Assembly (NCBI RefSeq): GCF_018310695.1
Contig: NZ_JAGXCY010000007.1
Coordinates: forward strand, 62,001 to 126,000
Length of the DNA: 64,000 bases
Direction of reading: 5' to 3'
Source of the DNA: Paenibacillus sp. Marseille-Q4541
GTDB taxonomy: Bacteria; Bacillota; Bacilli; Paenibacillales; Paenibacillaceae
The notes beneath the pieces were generated by a model. The model had not been told where the DNA came from, did not search any database, and saw only the letters and a list, made by a program, of their open reading frames with translations. Both the position numbers and the translations under genes were made by a program. How positions within the stretch are numbered: the first letter of the stretch is position 1; each line of letters begins with the position of its first letter. Below are positions 1 through 8,495 of this stretch, piece by piece.

Positions 1-549
1 GGAATCCTCCAGCGCTTTTTGTATGACCAGGTTCAGGATCTGAAATATGAAGGACATCCTCGTCGTCACAATGTATTAACCGGAATTCGGGGACAGCTGT
101 CTCGATTAACGCATAATCACAAGGTCGTTTCTGGACTGACGGAGTGGAAGGACACTTTACTGGAGAACTGGGATGCGGAGATGACCGTATTACACAAAAT
201 GCAAGAACTTCGGGAGAAGGCGCTTGTTTACATGGAGGACGGAAAGTATGTGTCAGAGCACGTACTGCCTATCATTGAATCCCTTATTGCTGAGGTAAAA
301 GATAACGCCGTGCTGCTGGAACGTATTGATCAGAAGATCGTACACAGTGTAACGAGTCTTGTAGAACGTAACCATTCCAAAATCGGAAATCTTGTACGAG
401 AGAATGTAAACAAAATGGATAATGAATCATTAATCGCACTGATCGAGGATAAGGTTGGACAGGATTTGCAATGGATTAGGATTAACGGGGCGGTTACTGG
501 TTTTCTCATTGGTATCGTACTTACCGTACTTCAGATTATTTTCATTTAA
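1..549 (+). CDS. DUF445 family membrane protein, C-terminal part
   Basis: The reading frame is open from the first base, so this is the 3' part (182 residues) of a gene that begins outside the window. The visible part is mostly charged helix, followed near the C-terminus by the DUF445 signature KVGQDLQWIRINGAV and one hydrophobic membrane segment that ends the protein. DUF445 proteins (YheB-like in Bacillus) are membrane proteins of unknown function; the C-terminal anchor is typical. A TTG at base 19 lies inside the frame and should not be taken as the start. A strong terminator follows. Confidence 0.85.
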   Translation, partial: GILQRFLYDQVQDLKYEGHPRRHNVLTGIRGQLSRLTHNHKVVSGLTEWKDTLLENWDAEMTVLHKMQELREKALVYMEDGKYVSEHVLPIIESLIAEVKDNAVLLERIDQKIVHSVTSLVERNHSKIGNLVRENVNKMDNESLIALIEDKVGQDLQWIRINGAVTGFLIGIVLTVLQIIFI

Positions 550-590
550 TTCAAAAAATAGTGCATTCCATTTTCCTGGAACCTATAAAA

Positions 591-627
591 AAAGGCACAC
601 CAACATAGCTGAATATGGTGTGCCTTT
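591..627. terminator. Bidirectional rho-independent terminator
   Basis: A perfect 11-bp stem (AAAGGCACACC at 591-601 with GGTGTGCCTTT at 617-627) is flanked by T-rich sequence on the right and A-rich sequence on the left. It lies between the convergent DUF445 and heme oxygenase genes and can serve both. Confidence 0.85.
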
Positions 628-645
628 GTTATTTTTCCGTACTAT

Positions 646-1266
646 TTAAGAGTGACGGGTTGAATGAATGGGTGTTTCCAAGTTGATCCATTCTGTTAGC
701 AGCTTAAATGTTTTCTTGGCTGTGGTAACCGTAGTCTGTCTGTCTTCCTCAGAATGGATGTTATCATTCACGATCTGCGCAAATTCCTTCCACTTGCTGC
801 GAGTCTCCTGACCATAGGCATTAAAATAACGAAGGTTTTGTTCCAGTTCGGAAGGCAGATGCTGTTTTAACTTTTTGTTAATGATCTGTCCGCCCATTGT
901 AGATCCTTCTATAACATATAAGTATCCCAATAGGTGGGGTGTTGAATTGATAGTAGGGAGATCGGAAGCTATAGGCAGTGAACTGAGGTCACTATCTTTA
1001 GGCAGGAGATCTTGAATGTCCTTTTCTAGTAGAGGGGTCTTTTTTCTTGCATGCATATCAAGTAACGTATCTTGTCCAAGTCCCAGCAGGCTAATCTGAT
1101 CCTCGAGCGGTTTGATAAAACCGTAGAACTTCTGTAAGTAGGTAAGATATTGTTCTGACGTGAGGGTTTGGTCCATAATTGCAATTGCGTATGCATTTTG
1201 CTCAATATCGTGATGTTCTTGAGCTGTCTCCTGGCGTAATTGTTCCATGATAGTTTGCTGCTCCAT
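646..1266 (-). CDS. Biliverdin-producing heme oxygenase
   Basis: The 206-residue all-helical protein matches the bacterial heme oxygenase family, which opens heme to biliverdin, CO and Fe2+. It has an N-terminal EHHDIEQ segment that should carry the proximal heme histidine and, in the distal helix, LGYLYVIEGSTMGGQII, whose glycines leave room for heme-bound oxygen. The ATG at 1266 is preferred because AAGGGG lies 9 bases upstream; the in-frame ATG at 1275 directly abuts that sequence. It is monocistronic, with no phytochrome or heme-uptake gene adjacent in the window. A role in heme-iron recovery is inferred. Confidence 0.85.
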   Translation of the reverse strand: MEQQTIMEQLRQETAQEHHDIEQNAYAIAIMDQTLTSEQYLTYLQKFYGFIKPLEDQISLLGLGQDTLLDMHARKKTPLLEKDIQDLLPKDSDLSSLPIASDLPTINSTPHLLGYLYVIEGSTMGGQIINKKLKQHLPSELEQNLRYFNAYGQETRSKWKEFAQIVNDNIHSEEDRQTTVTTAKKTFKLLTEWINLETPIHSTRHS

Positions 1267-1476
1267 AAAAACCATCCCCTTATTTTCATTACCATAGAAA
1301 ACGTCTTTCTATATCAAGCAGATCTAGATACTTACTTAGAAATTCATTTTCCGGTTACTACTAGAATAACAAAAAAATGATGGAAAAACGATTAACTTGA
1401 TAGTCTTGACGTTGACGCTTAGTATCCTTTTTACTATGCTGAGAAATAAAGAACGATAGAAGAAAGGGTCTACGAT

Positions 1477-1845
1477 ATGCGTCTGTGGCATGAAGACTTA
1501 ATTGGTAAGCTTCCTAGAGCACAATTGCTTGGACAACACCGAGAGTGCTGTGCACTTCGCGGAAATGGTTGGGGGAAGAAGCATGCAACCGTAAATTATG
1601 TTTTTGAATACCATCCAATGAAACTAGTCAGATACCATCTGCTCATTATCCAAGAAATGAAGAATCGTGGCTACAACGTGGATGTACTTTGGGAAGATCC
1701 GTTGTATCGCGGGAAGCAATGTGAGAGATGGGATGGAGAGAACCCTGATTCGCTGCATGAGTTTGGGCGGTACGAAGAACATAATGAGGCTTATATGGAG
1801 GAATGTACGATGAACCTTGCGTCAAAAGGGATTTATATCGTATAG
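1477..1845 (+). CDS. Pyrimidine dimer DNA glycosylase family protein
   Basis: A 122-residue protein that starts MRLWHEDLIGKLPRAQLLGQ and continues with RECCALRGNGWGKKH. This pattern is that of the pyrimidine-dimer excision family (PF03013; T4 endonuclease V-like). Many bacterial members have not been tested biochemically, so activity on UV photoproducts is inferred from family. AGAAAGGG lies 8 bases before the ATG. It stands alone between two terminators. Confidence 0.75.
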   Translation: MRLWHEDLIGKLPRAQLLGQHRECCALRGNGWGKKHATVNYVFEYHPMKLVRYHLLIIQEMKNRGYNVDVLWEDPLYRGKQCERWDGENPDSLHEFGRYEEHNEAYMEECTMNLASKGIYIV

Positions 1846-1887
1846 CGCGCTGAAGCAGGCCTCCATCGTGCAACTATTCACCAAAAT

Positions 1888-1927
1888 AAAAAAAGCAGAC
1901 CTCGCGAAATGTCGGGGTTTGCTTTTT
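1888..1927. terminator. Rho-independent terminator
   Basis: AAAAAGCAGACC pairs with the later GGTTTGCTTTTT (with G-U pairs) around a short loop and is followed by TTATTTT. On the other strand an A-tract gives the matching T-run, so it probably also ends the two-component operon that converges from the right. Confidence 0.7.
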
Positions 1928-1950
1928 ATTTTCTATAAGCCGGAATACAT

Positions 1951-2607
1951 TTAGCGTGGAAAATTACGCTCAACGAGTCCTTGTTCAAGCGCATAACGGG
2001 TAAGCTGTACCCGATTCTCGAGCTGTAGCTTTTGCAAAATATTTTTCAAATGATTTTTTACCGTTTGATCTGAAATGCCGAGGGCATCCGCAATTTCTCG
2101 GTTTGTTTTTCCAGATGCAACCCAGTTCAAAATTTCTCTCTCTCGGTTTGTTAGTGGAGGTCCTGCATCTTCCATCTTCATTGTTTTAGGGAACTCTTTC
2201 AAAATTTGATAGGCCAGCTCCTGACTAACAGGTGCTTCATCGCTTACTATAGCCCGCAAGTACTCCAGCCAAGTAGAAGAAGAAAGGTTTTTGAACAAAT
2301 ATCCTTGGGCACCCTGTTTAAGTGCTTCAAACAGATGTGTTACATCGTCCGAGACAGTGACCATCACAATGATAACGTAAGGGTAACGCTGTTTGATCAC
2401 TCTAGTGGTCTCCAGCCCGTCCATACCGGGCATCCGGATATCCATGAGAATCAGGTCAGGCATCCATTCCTCTGTAAGACGGAGTGCTTCCTCGCCACTA
2501 GCGGCCATTCCAACAATATCGAATGCGGGATCCTCTGATAAAATAGCCTCCATAGCCGCTCTCGCATGCGCAGAATCATCAACGATAAGTACACGTGTGT
2601 TATTCAT
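1951..2607 (-). CDS. NarL/FixJ-family response regulator
   Basis: A 218-residue cytoplasmic regulator. The receiver domain (about 1-125) has the acidic pair at D10-D11, phosphoacceptor D56 in LILMDIRMPGMDG, and a conserved Lys in the GYLFKN segment. A LuxR-type helix-turn-helix follows (about 150-212; LTNREREILNWVASGKTNREIA). The start overlaps the stop of the upstream kinase gene by 4 bases (ATGA), indicating translational coupling with its cognate sensor. It most resembles Bacillales LiaR/DesR-like regulators; the stimulus and targets cannot be read from the sequence. Confidence 0.92.
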   Translation of the reverse strand: MNNTRVLIVDDSAHARAAMEAILSEDPAFDIVGMAASGEEALRLTEEWMPDLILMDIRMPGMDGLETTRVIKQRYPYVIIVMVTVSDDVTHLFEALKQGAQGYLFKNLSSSTWLEYLRAIVSDEAPVSQELAYQILKEFPKTMKMEDAGPPLTNREREILNWVASGKTNREIADALGISDQTVKNHLKNILQKLQLENRVQLTRYALEQGLVERNFPR

Positions 2608-3446
2608 AAGTGATGCCCTCCCTTTTCTATAGTCATACAGGTTCCGCCGTTACTCTGGTTGTGAAAATCAAAATCCCAACCCATTTCGGCGGCCCGATCT
2701 TTTGTAATCCGCAGTCCATATCGATCCGCTCTTTCCCAAGGGTCCTCTTCATATCCAATTCCATCATCACAGATCGATACTTTCCACGATACGGCATTGC
2801 CCTGACCCGAAATCTGTATGGAATCCGCATTGGCATGTTTTCGAATGTTGAGAACGGCTTCCCGGATACAAGCGATAAGCGCGATTTGTTCTTTAGTGGA
2901 TAGATCTTCATCTGGGATCGTCCAACTAATGTGTGATTCCATACGGCTGCTATAGGTAAGATCTTCAATCTGCTGCAAAATTTGCTGTGGATGTGTTGGA
3001 AGATCCCCGGAATGGGGAGCAACTTTCAGCTGAGCGATGGCTTGTCTTACATAGTGATGAATTTCATGAACTGTTTTTCTTGCATCCTGCAGCTCACTTT
3101 GATGAGCAGAACCAGACAGATTACGATCTGCCTTATCCATTTGTACGGACAATAAGAACAGGGACTGAGCAATACCATCGTGCAATTCCCTTGCCATTTG
3201 TTCTCTTGCCTCAAGCGCAGATTTAGCAGCTTTTTCTTTTTCTAGCTCGGCCTGAGCCCGCTCCATTACTTGAAATAGCTTGCTTAACAGCGTCACGCTG
3301 ACAAGATAAACGATGACAGGAGTTAGCCAGTTTCCTGCTTCCATCGAGAGATAGGGCATAAGAAACTGGTGCCTGATATATTCCCAGAGACCTACGGTAA
3401 TGGTCGGTATAATAAGAATCATCCATTTAATATGTTTGTAACTCAT
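2604..3446 (-). CDS. Sensor histidine kinase (HisKA_3 type)
   Basis: A 280-residue kinase with two N-terminal membrane segments (about 7-25 and 42-56), a short coiled region, a HisKA_3 dimerisation domain with the phosphorylated His in REQMARELHDGIAQ (about H89), and an HATPase_c domain with N-box REAVLNIRKHA, G1 box DDGIGYE and a YGLRITKDRA segment. There is almost no extracellular part, so it is an intramembrane-sensing type. The ATG at 3446 has AAAGGAG upstream; a GTG at 3458 directly abuts that sequence and is unlikely. It forms an operon with the response regulator. Confidence 0.9.
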   Translation of the reverse strand: MSYKHIKWMILIIPTITVGLWEYIRHQFLMPYLSMEAGNWLTPVIVYLVSVTLLSKLFQVMERAQAELEKEKAAKSALEAREQMARELHDGIAQSLFLLSVQMDKADRNLSGSAHQSELQDARKTVHEIHHYVRQAIAQLKVAPHSGDLPTHPQQILQQIEDLTYSSRMESHISWTIPDEDLSTKEQIALIACIREAVLNIRKHANADSIQISGQGNAVSWKVSICDDGIGYEEDPWERADRYGLRITKDRAAEMGWDFDFHNQSNGGTCMTIEKGGHHL

Positions 3447-3824
3447 GTGTAGGAGCACTCCTTTTAAACAGGTTGATCAAATAATAAATGGTTTGGATTT
3501 TTTCTAGTGGTCTTTATTATATCCTTTTATAGATGACAAAGGGGTTGCTTCATTCTATGGACATAGGGTAAATACTAACTTAACGTGTCAATTTAAGTAT
3601 ATGGAAGGATGTTTATGAAAAAAGGCGGTAGAGAAGAGTCATCCTTGCTCACTTCCTCTTACGCTTCATTATTCCGGGGAATGGAATTTCCCTTCGTACC
3701 CGAAGCTTCGGTATACTTATTGTAATATTATTGCTGATGACGAAGTGCTTCATTATAAGTCTTCTCATTTTAACAGCAGATAGCGTCACAATCTTAGAGA
3801 AATTAAAGGAGTGTAAGTAGAAAC
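3447..3824. other. Intergenic region with one doubtful 36-codon ORF
   Basis: The region separates the two-component operon from the 56-residue gene on the other strand. An ATG at 3615 on the + strand follows GGAAGGA and opens a 36-codon frame to 3725, with no recognisable product; I would not call it a gene. A short palindrome (ACCGAAGCTTCGGT-like) lies near 3700. No other feature is seen. Confidence 0.3.
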
Positions 3825-3995
3825 ATGAGTCTAGCAGTATTGGAACGTCGAAGCGAACTACTGAAGAAAAATATCGAACAGATGCTAATCCGGGAAAATC
3901 AGCAGGGCATTACAAGACAGCAAAGCATGTTTTTACAGCAAATGATTAAAGAACTCCATCAGACTTCCCACGATTTGAACTTAGAAAGACGCTAA
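3825..3995 (+). CDS. Small hypothetical protein, 56 residues
   Basis: A short frame with AAAGGAG 13 bases upstream and a clear rho-independent terminator right behind it, which together suggest a real transcription unit. The product is charged and helical (MSLAVLERRSELLKK... then IRENQQG and LHQTSHDLNLERR), with no membrane segment and no cysteine. It has the size and helical look of Spo0E-like regulators, but the diagnostic SQxLD motif is absent, so I do not assign it to that family. The function is unknown. Confidence 0.55.
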   Translation: MSLAVLERRSELLKKNIEQMLIRENQQGITRQQSMFLQQMIKELHQTSHDLNLERR

Positions 3996-4018
3996 ATAAC
4001 GAACGGGTATACGAAAAG

Positions 4019-4064
4019 CCCGGTACCTTACTGCTCGGTGTATAGGAGCAAGAGAGGTACCGGG
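4019..4064. terminator. Rho-independent terminator
   Basis: A perfect 10-bp stem, CCCGGTACCT (4019-4028) with AGGTACCGGG (4055-4064), is followed by TTTTTATTATTT on the + strand. It ends the 56-residue gene and may also terminate the convergent GGDEF/HD-GYP gene. Confidence 0.85.
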
Positions 4065-4074
4065 TTTTTATTAT

Positions 4075-5937
4075 TTATTCATAAACTAAAGGTGATTGCT
4101 CTTGTAGGAGTGAATCGTTTTTTGGCGCCTGAACGCTAATATAGGCAATAAATTTCTCAACGAGCTCAGGATCGAACTGGGTACCTGCACAGGAGCGAAG
4201 CTCGATAATCCCTTCTTGCAAAGTTTTTGTCTTTTGGTACGGGCGTTCTGAAGTCATGGCATCAAAAGAGTCGATAATCGTAAGCATCCGGCATAGCTGG
4301 GGTATCTCTTTTCCCTTGAGTCCATGAGGGTAGCCCTTGCCATCAAATCGTTCATGATGAAGTTCAATATAGGGTATCAAGTCTTTGAATCGATGGTCTG
4401 TAAGAGCAATTTTCTTTCCCCAAGTCACATGCTGTTTAATGGTCTCCCATTCATCTGGGGTCAGTTTCCCTTTTTTATTCAACACGCCCCACGGAATTTC
4501 CAACTTGCCGATGTCATGGATGAGTGCGCCAAGGACAAACTCACGTTTCTCCTCTTTGTCGAGAGACAGGATGCTACTCATATCAAGCGCATATTTATAT
4601 ACTCTTTTTGAATGTTTGAACGTATCAATGTCTTTGTACATAAACAAATTCAACTGTTGCTCGATGTAATGCACTTCCTGAGACATGTCCAGTTCTTCTT
4701 CCATTACAATGTCACATCCATAAGTATGTACCGTGTTTTTGCCTTGTTTTTTGGCATAATACAATGCTTTGTCGGCATGATCCACGAGCTGCGATTTATC
4801 ATATAAGTCTATGCTGTACTGGGCAATTCCAGCTGAAAAAGACAAGCATTTATGAGGGAAAACTTCAACGCCATCAAAAGGTGTGTCGTTTAGTTTTTTT
4901 CTAATCTTATCAACGAAATGTCTAGCTTCTTCAAAGTTGAATCCTGGCATAAGAAGAGTGAATTCTTCACCGCCGTAACGTGAAGCCACGATTGAGGTGT
5001 CTTTTGTTTCCTCTATTAACATAGAACCAAGAAAACTGATTAACAAATCTCCCTTTAGGTGACCGAAGCTGTCATTGTATTTTTTAAAATCATCAATATC
5101 GATCATGGCAAGAGCAAGCGGTTTATCATTTGCTTTAGCTTCTATAATATGATGCTCCAGCGAGCTTTCAAAAAAACTATGATTATAGAGTGATGTTCGC
5201 TGATCAATATTGGAACGATTCAGTATTTGATGGTACATGAAGAATAGCTGACGGAAAGCATGTGACAATAAAATGGCTAAGCTAAGAAAAAGAATGAGGC
5301 CAAGTATTCCGTTGTTTACGATCAAGACACATAACACAAGAGAGAGGATTAACATACAAAGGTATACGAGTACGGTATCCTTAACGAACCCTTTTAACGT
5401 GTTAATTAAATCTTTACGGTATAAGAGATAATAGTATAAAAAAAGTCCGAGGGTATTAACTATAAAATATACTGCAAGAGAGACCATGTATGCTGTCAAG
5501 TTGAGTGAATCTACAGTGCCGAGCGTACCACCGAGAAATAGAAAAACCTTATAGCAAAGCGAAATCATAATAGAATAAAGAGCAAAGTTAGTACATTGTT
5601 TCCACCATGGTATGCCTCTCTTATAGATTAAATAAGATAAGGAGCAAATAAATAGAACGGATAGAGTAAATTGACTACCATACATAAAAATACTAGCCAG
5701 GTAAATGGAAGAATCAAAAGACATTAAATTTCCTTCCGGAGGAAGCCGGAAAGTAAGGCTGTTTAGAATTAATGTTGCCCCCACCATAGCATAGAGCTGA
5801 ACCCACTGCTCACTGGAATAATGAAAAAAAGCCCATCCATTGATACCTTGGAAGGTTAGAAACCCACCTAAGCATAGAAAAACGATATACCACATACTAA
5901 TATCCAGGTTTTTGATTTTTGAAAAGAGAGTTGTCAT
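4075..5937 (-). CDS. Membrane GGDEF plus HD-GYP cyclic-di-GMP protein
   Basis: A 620-residue protein with about seven membrane segments (residues 1-230), a GGDEF domain (about 240-405) with intact GGEEF at 322-326, and an HD-GYP domain (about 425-600) with HD at 474-475 (LIHDIGK) and HHERFDGKGYP at 527-537. GGDEF domains make cyclic di-GMP and HD-GYP domains hydrolyse it, so both activities may be present. I see no clear RxxD inhibitory site ahead of GGEEF. The gene is monocistronic: a terminator separates it from the peptide gene upstream. Which activity dominates cannot be told from sequence. Confidence 0.92.
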   Translation of the reverse strand: MTTLFSKIKNLDISMWYIVFLCLGGFLTFQGINGWAFFHYSSEQWVQLYAMVGATLILNSLTFRLPPEGNLMSFDSSIYLASIFMYGSQFTLSVLFICSLSYLIYKRGIPWWKQCTNFALYSIMISLCYKVFLFLGGTLGTVDSLNLTAYMVSLAVYFIVNTLGLFLYYYLLYRKDLINTLKGFVKDTVLVYLCMLILSLVLCVLIVNNGILGLILFLSLAILLSHAFRQLFFMYHQILNRSNIDQRTSLYNHSFFESSLEHHIIEAKANDKPLALAMIDIDDFKKYNDSFGHLKGDLLISFLGSMLIEETKDTSIVASRYGGEEFTLLMPGFNFEEARHFVDKIRKKLNDTPFDGVEVFPHKCLSFSAGIAQYSIDLYDKSQLVDHADKALYYAKKQGKNTVHTYGCDIVMEEELDMSQEVHYIEQQLNLFMYKDIDTFKHSKRVYKYALDMSSILSLDKEEKREFVLGALIHDIGKLEIPWGVLNKKGKLTPDEWETIKQHVTWGKKIALTDHRFKDLIPYIELHHERFDGKGYPHGLKGKEIPQLCRMLTIIDSFDAMTSERPYQKTKTLQEGIIELRSCAGTQFDPELVEKFIAYISVQAPKNDSLLQEQSPLVYE

Positions 5938-6018
5938 GAAACTGATTTCTCCTATATATTTCGTCTTATTGTTTCTATATTATCATGACATTAACCATTA
6001 TCGGTGTATAAAGAAAAA

Positions 6019-6040
6019 AAACAGGCTTAGTCGCCTGTTT
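6019..6040 (-). terminator. Rho-independent terminator of the DUF5317-peptide unit
   Basis: Stem AAACAGGC (6019-6026) with GCCTGTTT (6033-6040). Read on the minus strand it is followed by eight T residues. It ends the transcript of the 30-residue peptide 26 bases after its stop codon, which supports that small gene being real. Confidence 0.85.
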
Positions 6041-6065
6041 TAATAGTGATAAGCTTGTCTTGTTT

Positions 6066-6158
6066 TTAGCCAAGGGAGAATCCAGAAGTCAGCGCAACAA
6101 CAACAGAAGCTACGATTACCGCGTTCATGATGATGCGAGCAATGTTTGTTTTTTTCAT
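6066..6158 (-). CDS. 30-residue hydrophobic peptide
   Basis: A frame of 30 codons with a perfect AGGAGG 9 bases before its ATG, located 21 bases after the stop of the DUF5317 gene and just before a strong terminator. The peptide starts MKKTNIARIIMNAVIVAS, continues as a Val/Ala-rich membrane-like core, and ends TSGFSLG. It resembles a small membrane peptide or the leader part of an exported signal peptide. It has no cysteine, so an AgrD-type thiolactone is excluded. Function is unknown; the translation signals and position make it a convincing gene. Confidence 0.7.
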   Translation of the reverse strand: MKKTNIARIIMNAVIVASVVVALTSGFSLG

Positions 6159-6179
6159 AGTATGTATCCTCCTTACGTT

Positions 6180-6779
6180 TTAGTTAGATGTATGTAAACT
6201 AGGTGCGAGATCTTGATCTTCATTATCCTTCTTTGGGACCATAATGCTCTGGATGTATAGGAATATGCCAACGTTCATAATGACATCTCCGATACTAATG
6301 ACCTGAGTCCGAGGATAAGGATTAGACAGAGGAATGATATCTCCGAGAAATGATAATCTTGTGGAGGCATCCAGCATATAGTGCTTGAATACTGCATCAC
6401 CGCTAGCAAGGAGTTCTGTATAATAAGGACCCAATACCTGAGCAGCATCCAATGAAACCGGCATCCGGCCACCATTTACAGCCATTACAAGAAAATTGAG
6501 AAACACTCCGACAAGAATGATGACAAACCCCTTATGCTGTCGATTTATCCATAGGAATCCCATACCAACAAGGTAAATGAACATAAAGAAATATCCCGAA
6601 GCAGGTACTAACCAGGAGGCATCTCCTTGAAAGCGGAAGATAATAAATTGAATAAGTAGAAGAATCGGGAAGATTAGTCCACCCTTCAATCTGATCTGAC
6701 CAAACTGCATGAGACCATTCTTTAGACCGCCTCTGAACAAACCAACGATAAGTCCGAGAATTATACCATCATAGACCAT
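6180..6779 (-). CDS. DUF5317 family integral membrane protein
   Basis: A 199-residue protein with five to six membrane segments. DUF5317 hallmarks are the GLIVGLFRGG N-terminus, the conserved NGGRMPVS motif near the middle, and FLGDIIPL followed by ISIGDVIMNVGIFLYI near the C-terminus. The family has no established function. The start is the ATG at 6779 with GGAGA upstream. It is co-transcribed with the 30-residue peptide, and a near-perfect 20-bp palindrome lies just upstream of it. Confidence 0.85.
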   Translation of the reverse strand: MVYDGIILGLIVGLFRGGLKNGLMQFGQIRLKGGLIFPILLLIQFIIFRFQGDASWLVPASGYFFMFIYLVGMGFLWINRQHKGFVIILVGVFLNFLVMAVNGGRMPVSLDAAQVLGPYYTELLASGDAVFKHYMLDASTRLSFLGDIIPLSNPYPRTQVISIGDVIMNVGIFLYIQSIMVPKKDNEDQDLAPSLHTSN

Positions 6780-6811
6780 GTATCAATCTCCGTATTTCAT
6801 ATTATTTTCCA

Positions 6812-6831
6812 GTCAAATACATGTATTCGAC
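6812..6831 (-). promoter_or_regulatory. Candidate operator upstream of the DUF5317-peptide unit
   Basis: A 20-bp inverted repeat, GTCAAATACATGTATTCGAC, with nine of ten positions paired, lies 33 bases before the DUF5317 start. On the minus strand it overlaps a possible promoter (TTTACG, 17 bases, TGTATT). It is a plausible site for a dimeric repressor; no regulator is identified. Confidence 0.4.
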
Positions 6832-6915
6832 CAGAAAACGTAAATTCCTTCTTTTTTTTAAAAAAAATTTAGTTAATTTGTCTGATTTGAAATATCTTGA
6901 CTAAATGTTATAGGT

Positions 6916-8295
6916 TTACTCGAATCCACCTTGCAAATAGTTATAAAAAGGTACATCGACCCACAATTTGTAACTAGAAACGTCGGCATCCGGGGCGAGT
7001 TTTTTGAATACAGCTGACACTTTAGCTGCATTTTCTTTTAGGGTAAAGGATTGAGCGTAGTAATTACCCTTTGTTATTTTGTTGTTTACGATTACTTTAT
7101 AGTTCGGAAGAGCTGTGGTTGAGTAGTAGAGCGGCTGCCACCAAGATCCATAGAGTAGATCTTTTTGTTCATCGCTGTTTTTCTTAGCATAAGCAAGTAC
7201 GACATCATTAAATCTGTGCTTATCATCTGTGTTATTAAATTCGAAATCTAGATCGTATTCTTTTGCGTATGCGATGTAGTTTCCATTTGCAATTTGCTCC
7301 ACTTTATAATTTTCGGTCTCTTTCGGCTCTCCCCATTCTTTCAAATAAATGAATGCTGAGGTTTTTGGCTGAAGCTGGATATCAGCCTCAATGCCTTCGC
7401 TGCGTAGCAGTCCAATTAATTGTTTGGCATGTTTGATGTCGTCATGACCATAAGTAAGTTTCAATGAATCAATAAAGTTAGAATCAAACCGTTTATCTTT
7501 CAGGTTGTAACCCGTAACTTCGTTATTTTCTAGTGCTTGGTTTACGATTTTGCGAAGGTCAGGTGCTGGAATCAAATCAGAAGTGATATAGGCATCATAG
7601 AGTTTGGAATAGATATCTGCATCACTGGATTTACCAATACTGTGTTTGTAGTTTCCATTCAGCTCGAGCACTTGACCGAGTAGGGTTGCAGCATATTCGC
7701 TGGAAGCTTGTTTGGATTGCACGGTTTCTTTATACAAGGAAGAAGGAAGTAGACCGGTATCAACCGCTGCAGCAATTTCGGATGCAGCTTTACCTTGTAC
7801 TCGAGAAGGGGATAGCCCGAGAGTATTCAGGGATGCTTCCACTTTTTTTGATGGATAAGTATAACTAAGTTCTTGAATACCTGCAGCCTTTACTGCGATA
7901 TATAGCGCAGATAGTGGAGTAAGTTTCGCATCCGCATGGATCGTGTTTGTGGTTAGAATACCTGCCTTATAGAGTTTAACAGCAGAAGAATACAGTGGAT
8001 CAGAAGATGCTACATCTGTAAATACTGGGCTGTCGCCTTCTGTCGCTGTTTCAATAGTCGGAAGAACTTTAGCTACGGCCTCAATAAAATCTCCCCGTGT
8101 AGGCTCATCTCCAAAGCGAATACCATATTTGTTATCTAAAAATTGAATAAAACCTTCTATAGAGTCTGCACCATTTGAATGATTTACGGCAGAGACCACT
8201 GCGGTTGCTGGGCTAGCAGCAAATACCGAAGCAGAAGGGAGTACTGTTAAAGCTACGCTTGCTGCAAGTACGGTTTGTAGTAAAACTTTTTTCAT
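6916..8295 (-). CDS. Secreted protein with degenerate SLH-like N-terminal region
   Basis: A 459-residue exported protein. The signal peptide (MKKVLLQTVLAAS... ending SVFA) precedes a region with SLH-like pieces: PTRGDFIEAVAKVL, VFTDVASSDPLYSSAVKLYKAGIL and LTPLSALYIAVKAAGI. The remaining ~300 residues, rich in Lys, Asp and Tyr, match nothing I recognise. The ATG at 8295 has GAGGAG upstream; the in-frame TTG at 8310 overlaps that site and is rejected. It is probably cell-envelope associated, and the SLH assignment is tentative because the repeats are weak. Confidence 0.7.
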   Translation of the reverse strand: MKKVLLQTVLAASVALTVLPSASVFAASPATAVVSAVNHSNGADSIEGFIQFLDNKYGIRFGDEPTRGDFIEAVAKVLPTIETATEGDSPVFTDVASSDPLYSSAVKLYKAGILTTNTIHADAKLTPLSALYIAVKAAGIQELSYTYPSKKVEASLNTLGLSPSRVQGKAASEIAAAVDTGLLPSSLYKETVQSKQASSEYAATLLGQVLELNGNYKHSIGKSSDADIYSKLYDAYITSDLIPAPDLRKIVNQALENNEVTGYNLKDKRFDSNFIDSLKLTYGHDDIKHAKQLIGLLRSEGIEADIQLQPKTSAFIYLKEWGEPKETENYKVEQIANGNYIAYAKEYDLDFEFNNTDDKHRFNDVVLAYAKKNSDEQKDLLYGSWWQPLYYSTTALPNYKVIVNNKITKGNYYAQSFTLKENAAKVSAVFKKLAPDADVSSYKLWVDVPFYNYLQGGFE

Positions 8296-8495
8296 AAGAC
8301 CACTCCTCAATTTGAGATGAATAAGTTATAATCCTTACTAAACCTACTAGTTATGTATGTTTAATCTTCTAAATTTAGGGACCATCTTACCATTGGTTTT
8401 AGAAAAGTGTCAATCTATCATTCGCATTAGAATAGACAACGTCGTATAAAATTTACACTTTTTCACTCCTGGTTAAGTAAATTCCGAAAGTTTCG

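Noticed and set aside
3615..3725. 36-codon frame with a passable ribosome binding site
   Set aside because: No recognisable product, no terminator behind it and no partner gene; kept only as a note in the intergenic entry.
3825..3995. 56-residue protein as a Spo0E-like phosphatase
   Set aside because: The SQxLD motif is absent.
6066..6158. Peptide as an AgrD-type cyclic lactone precursor
   Set aside because: No cysteine and no AgrB protease gene nearby; serine-based lactone cannot be excluded but nothing supports it.
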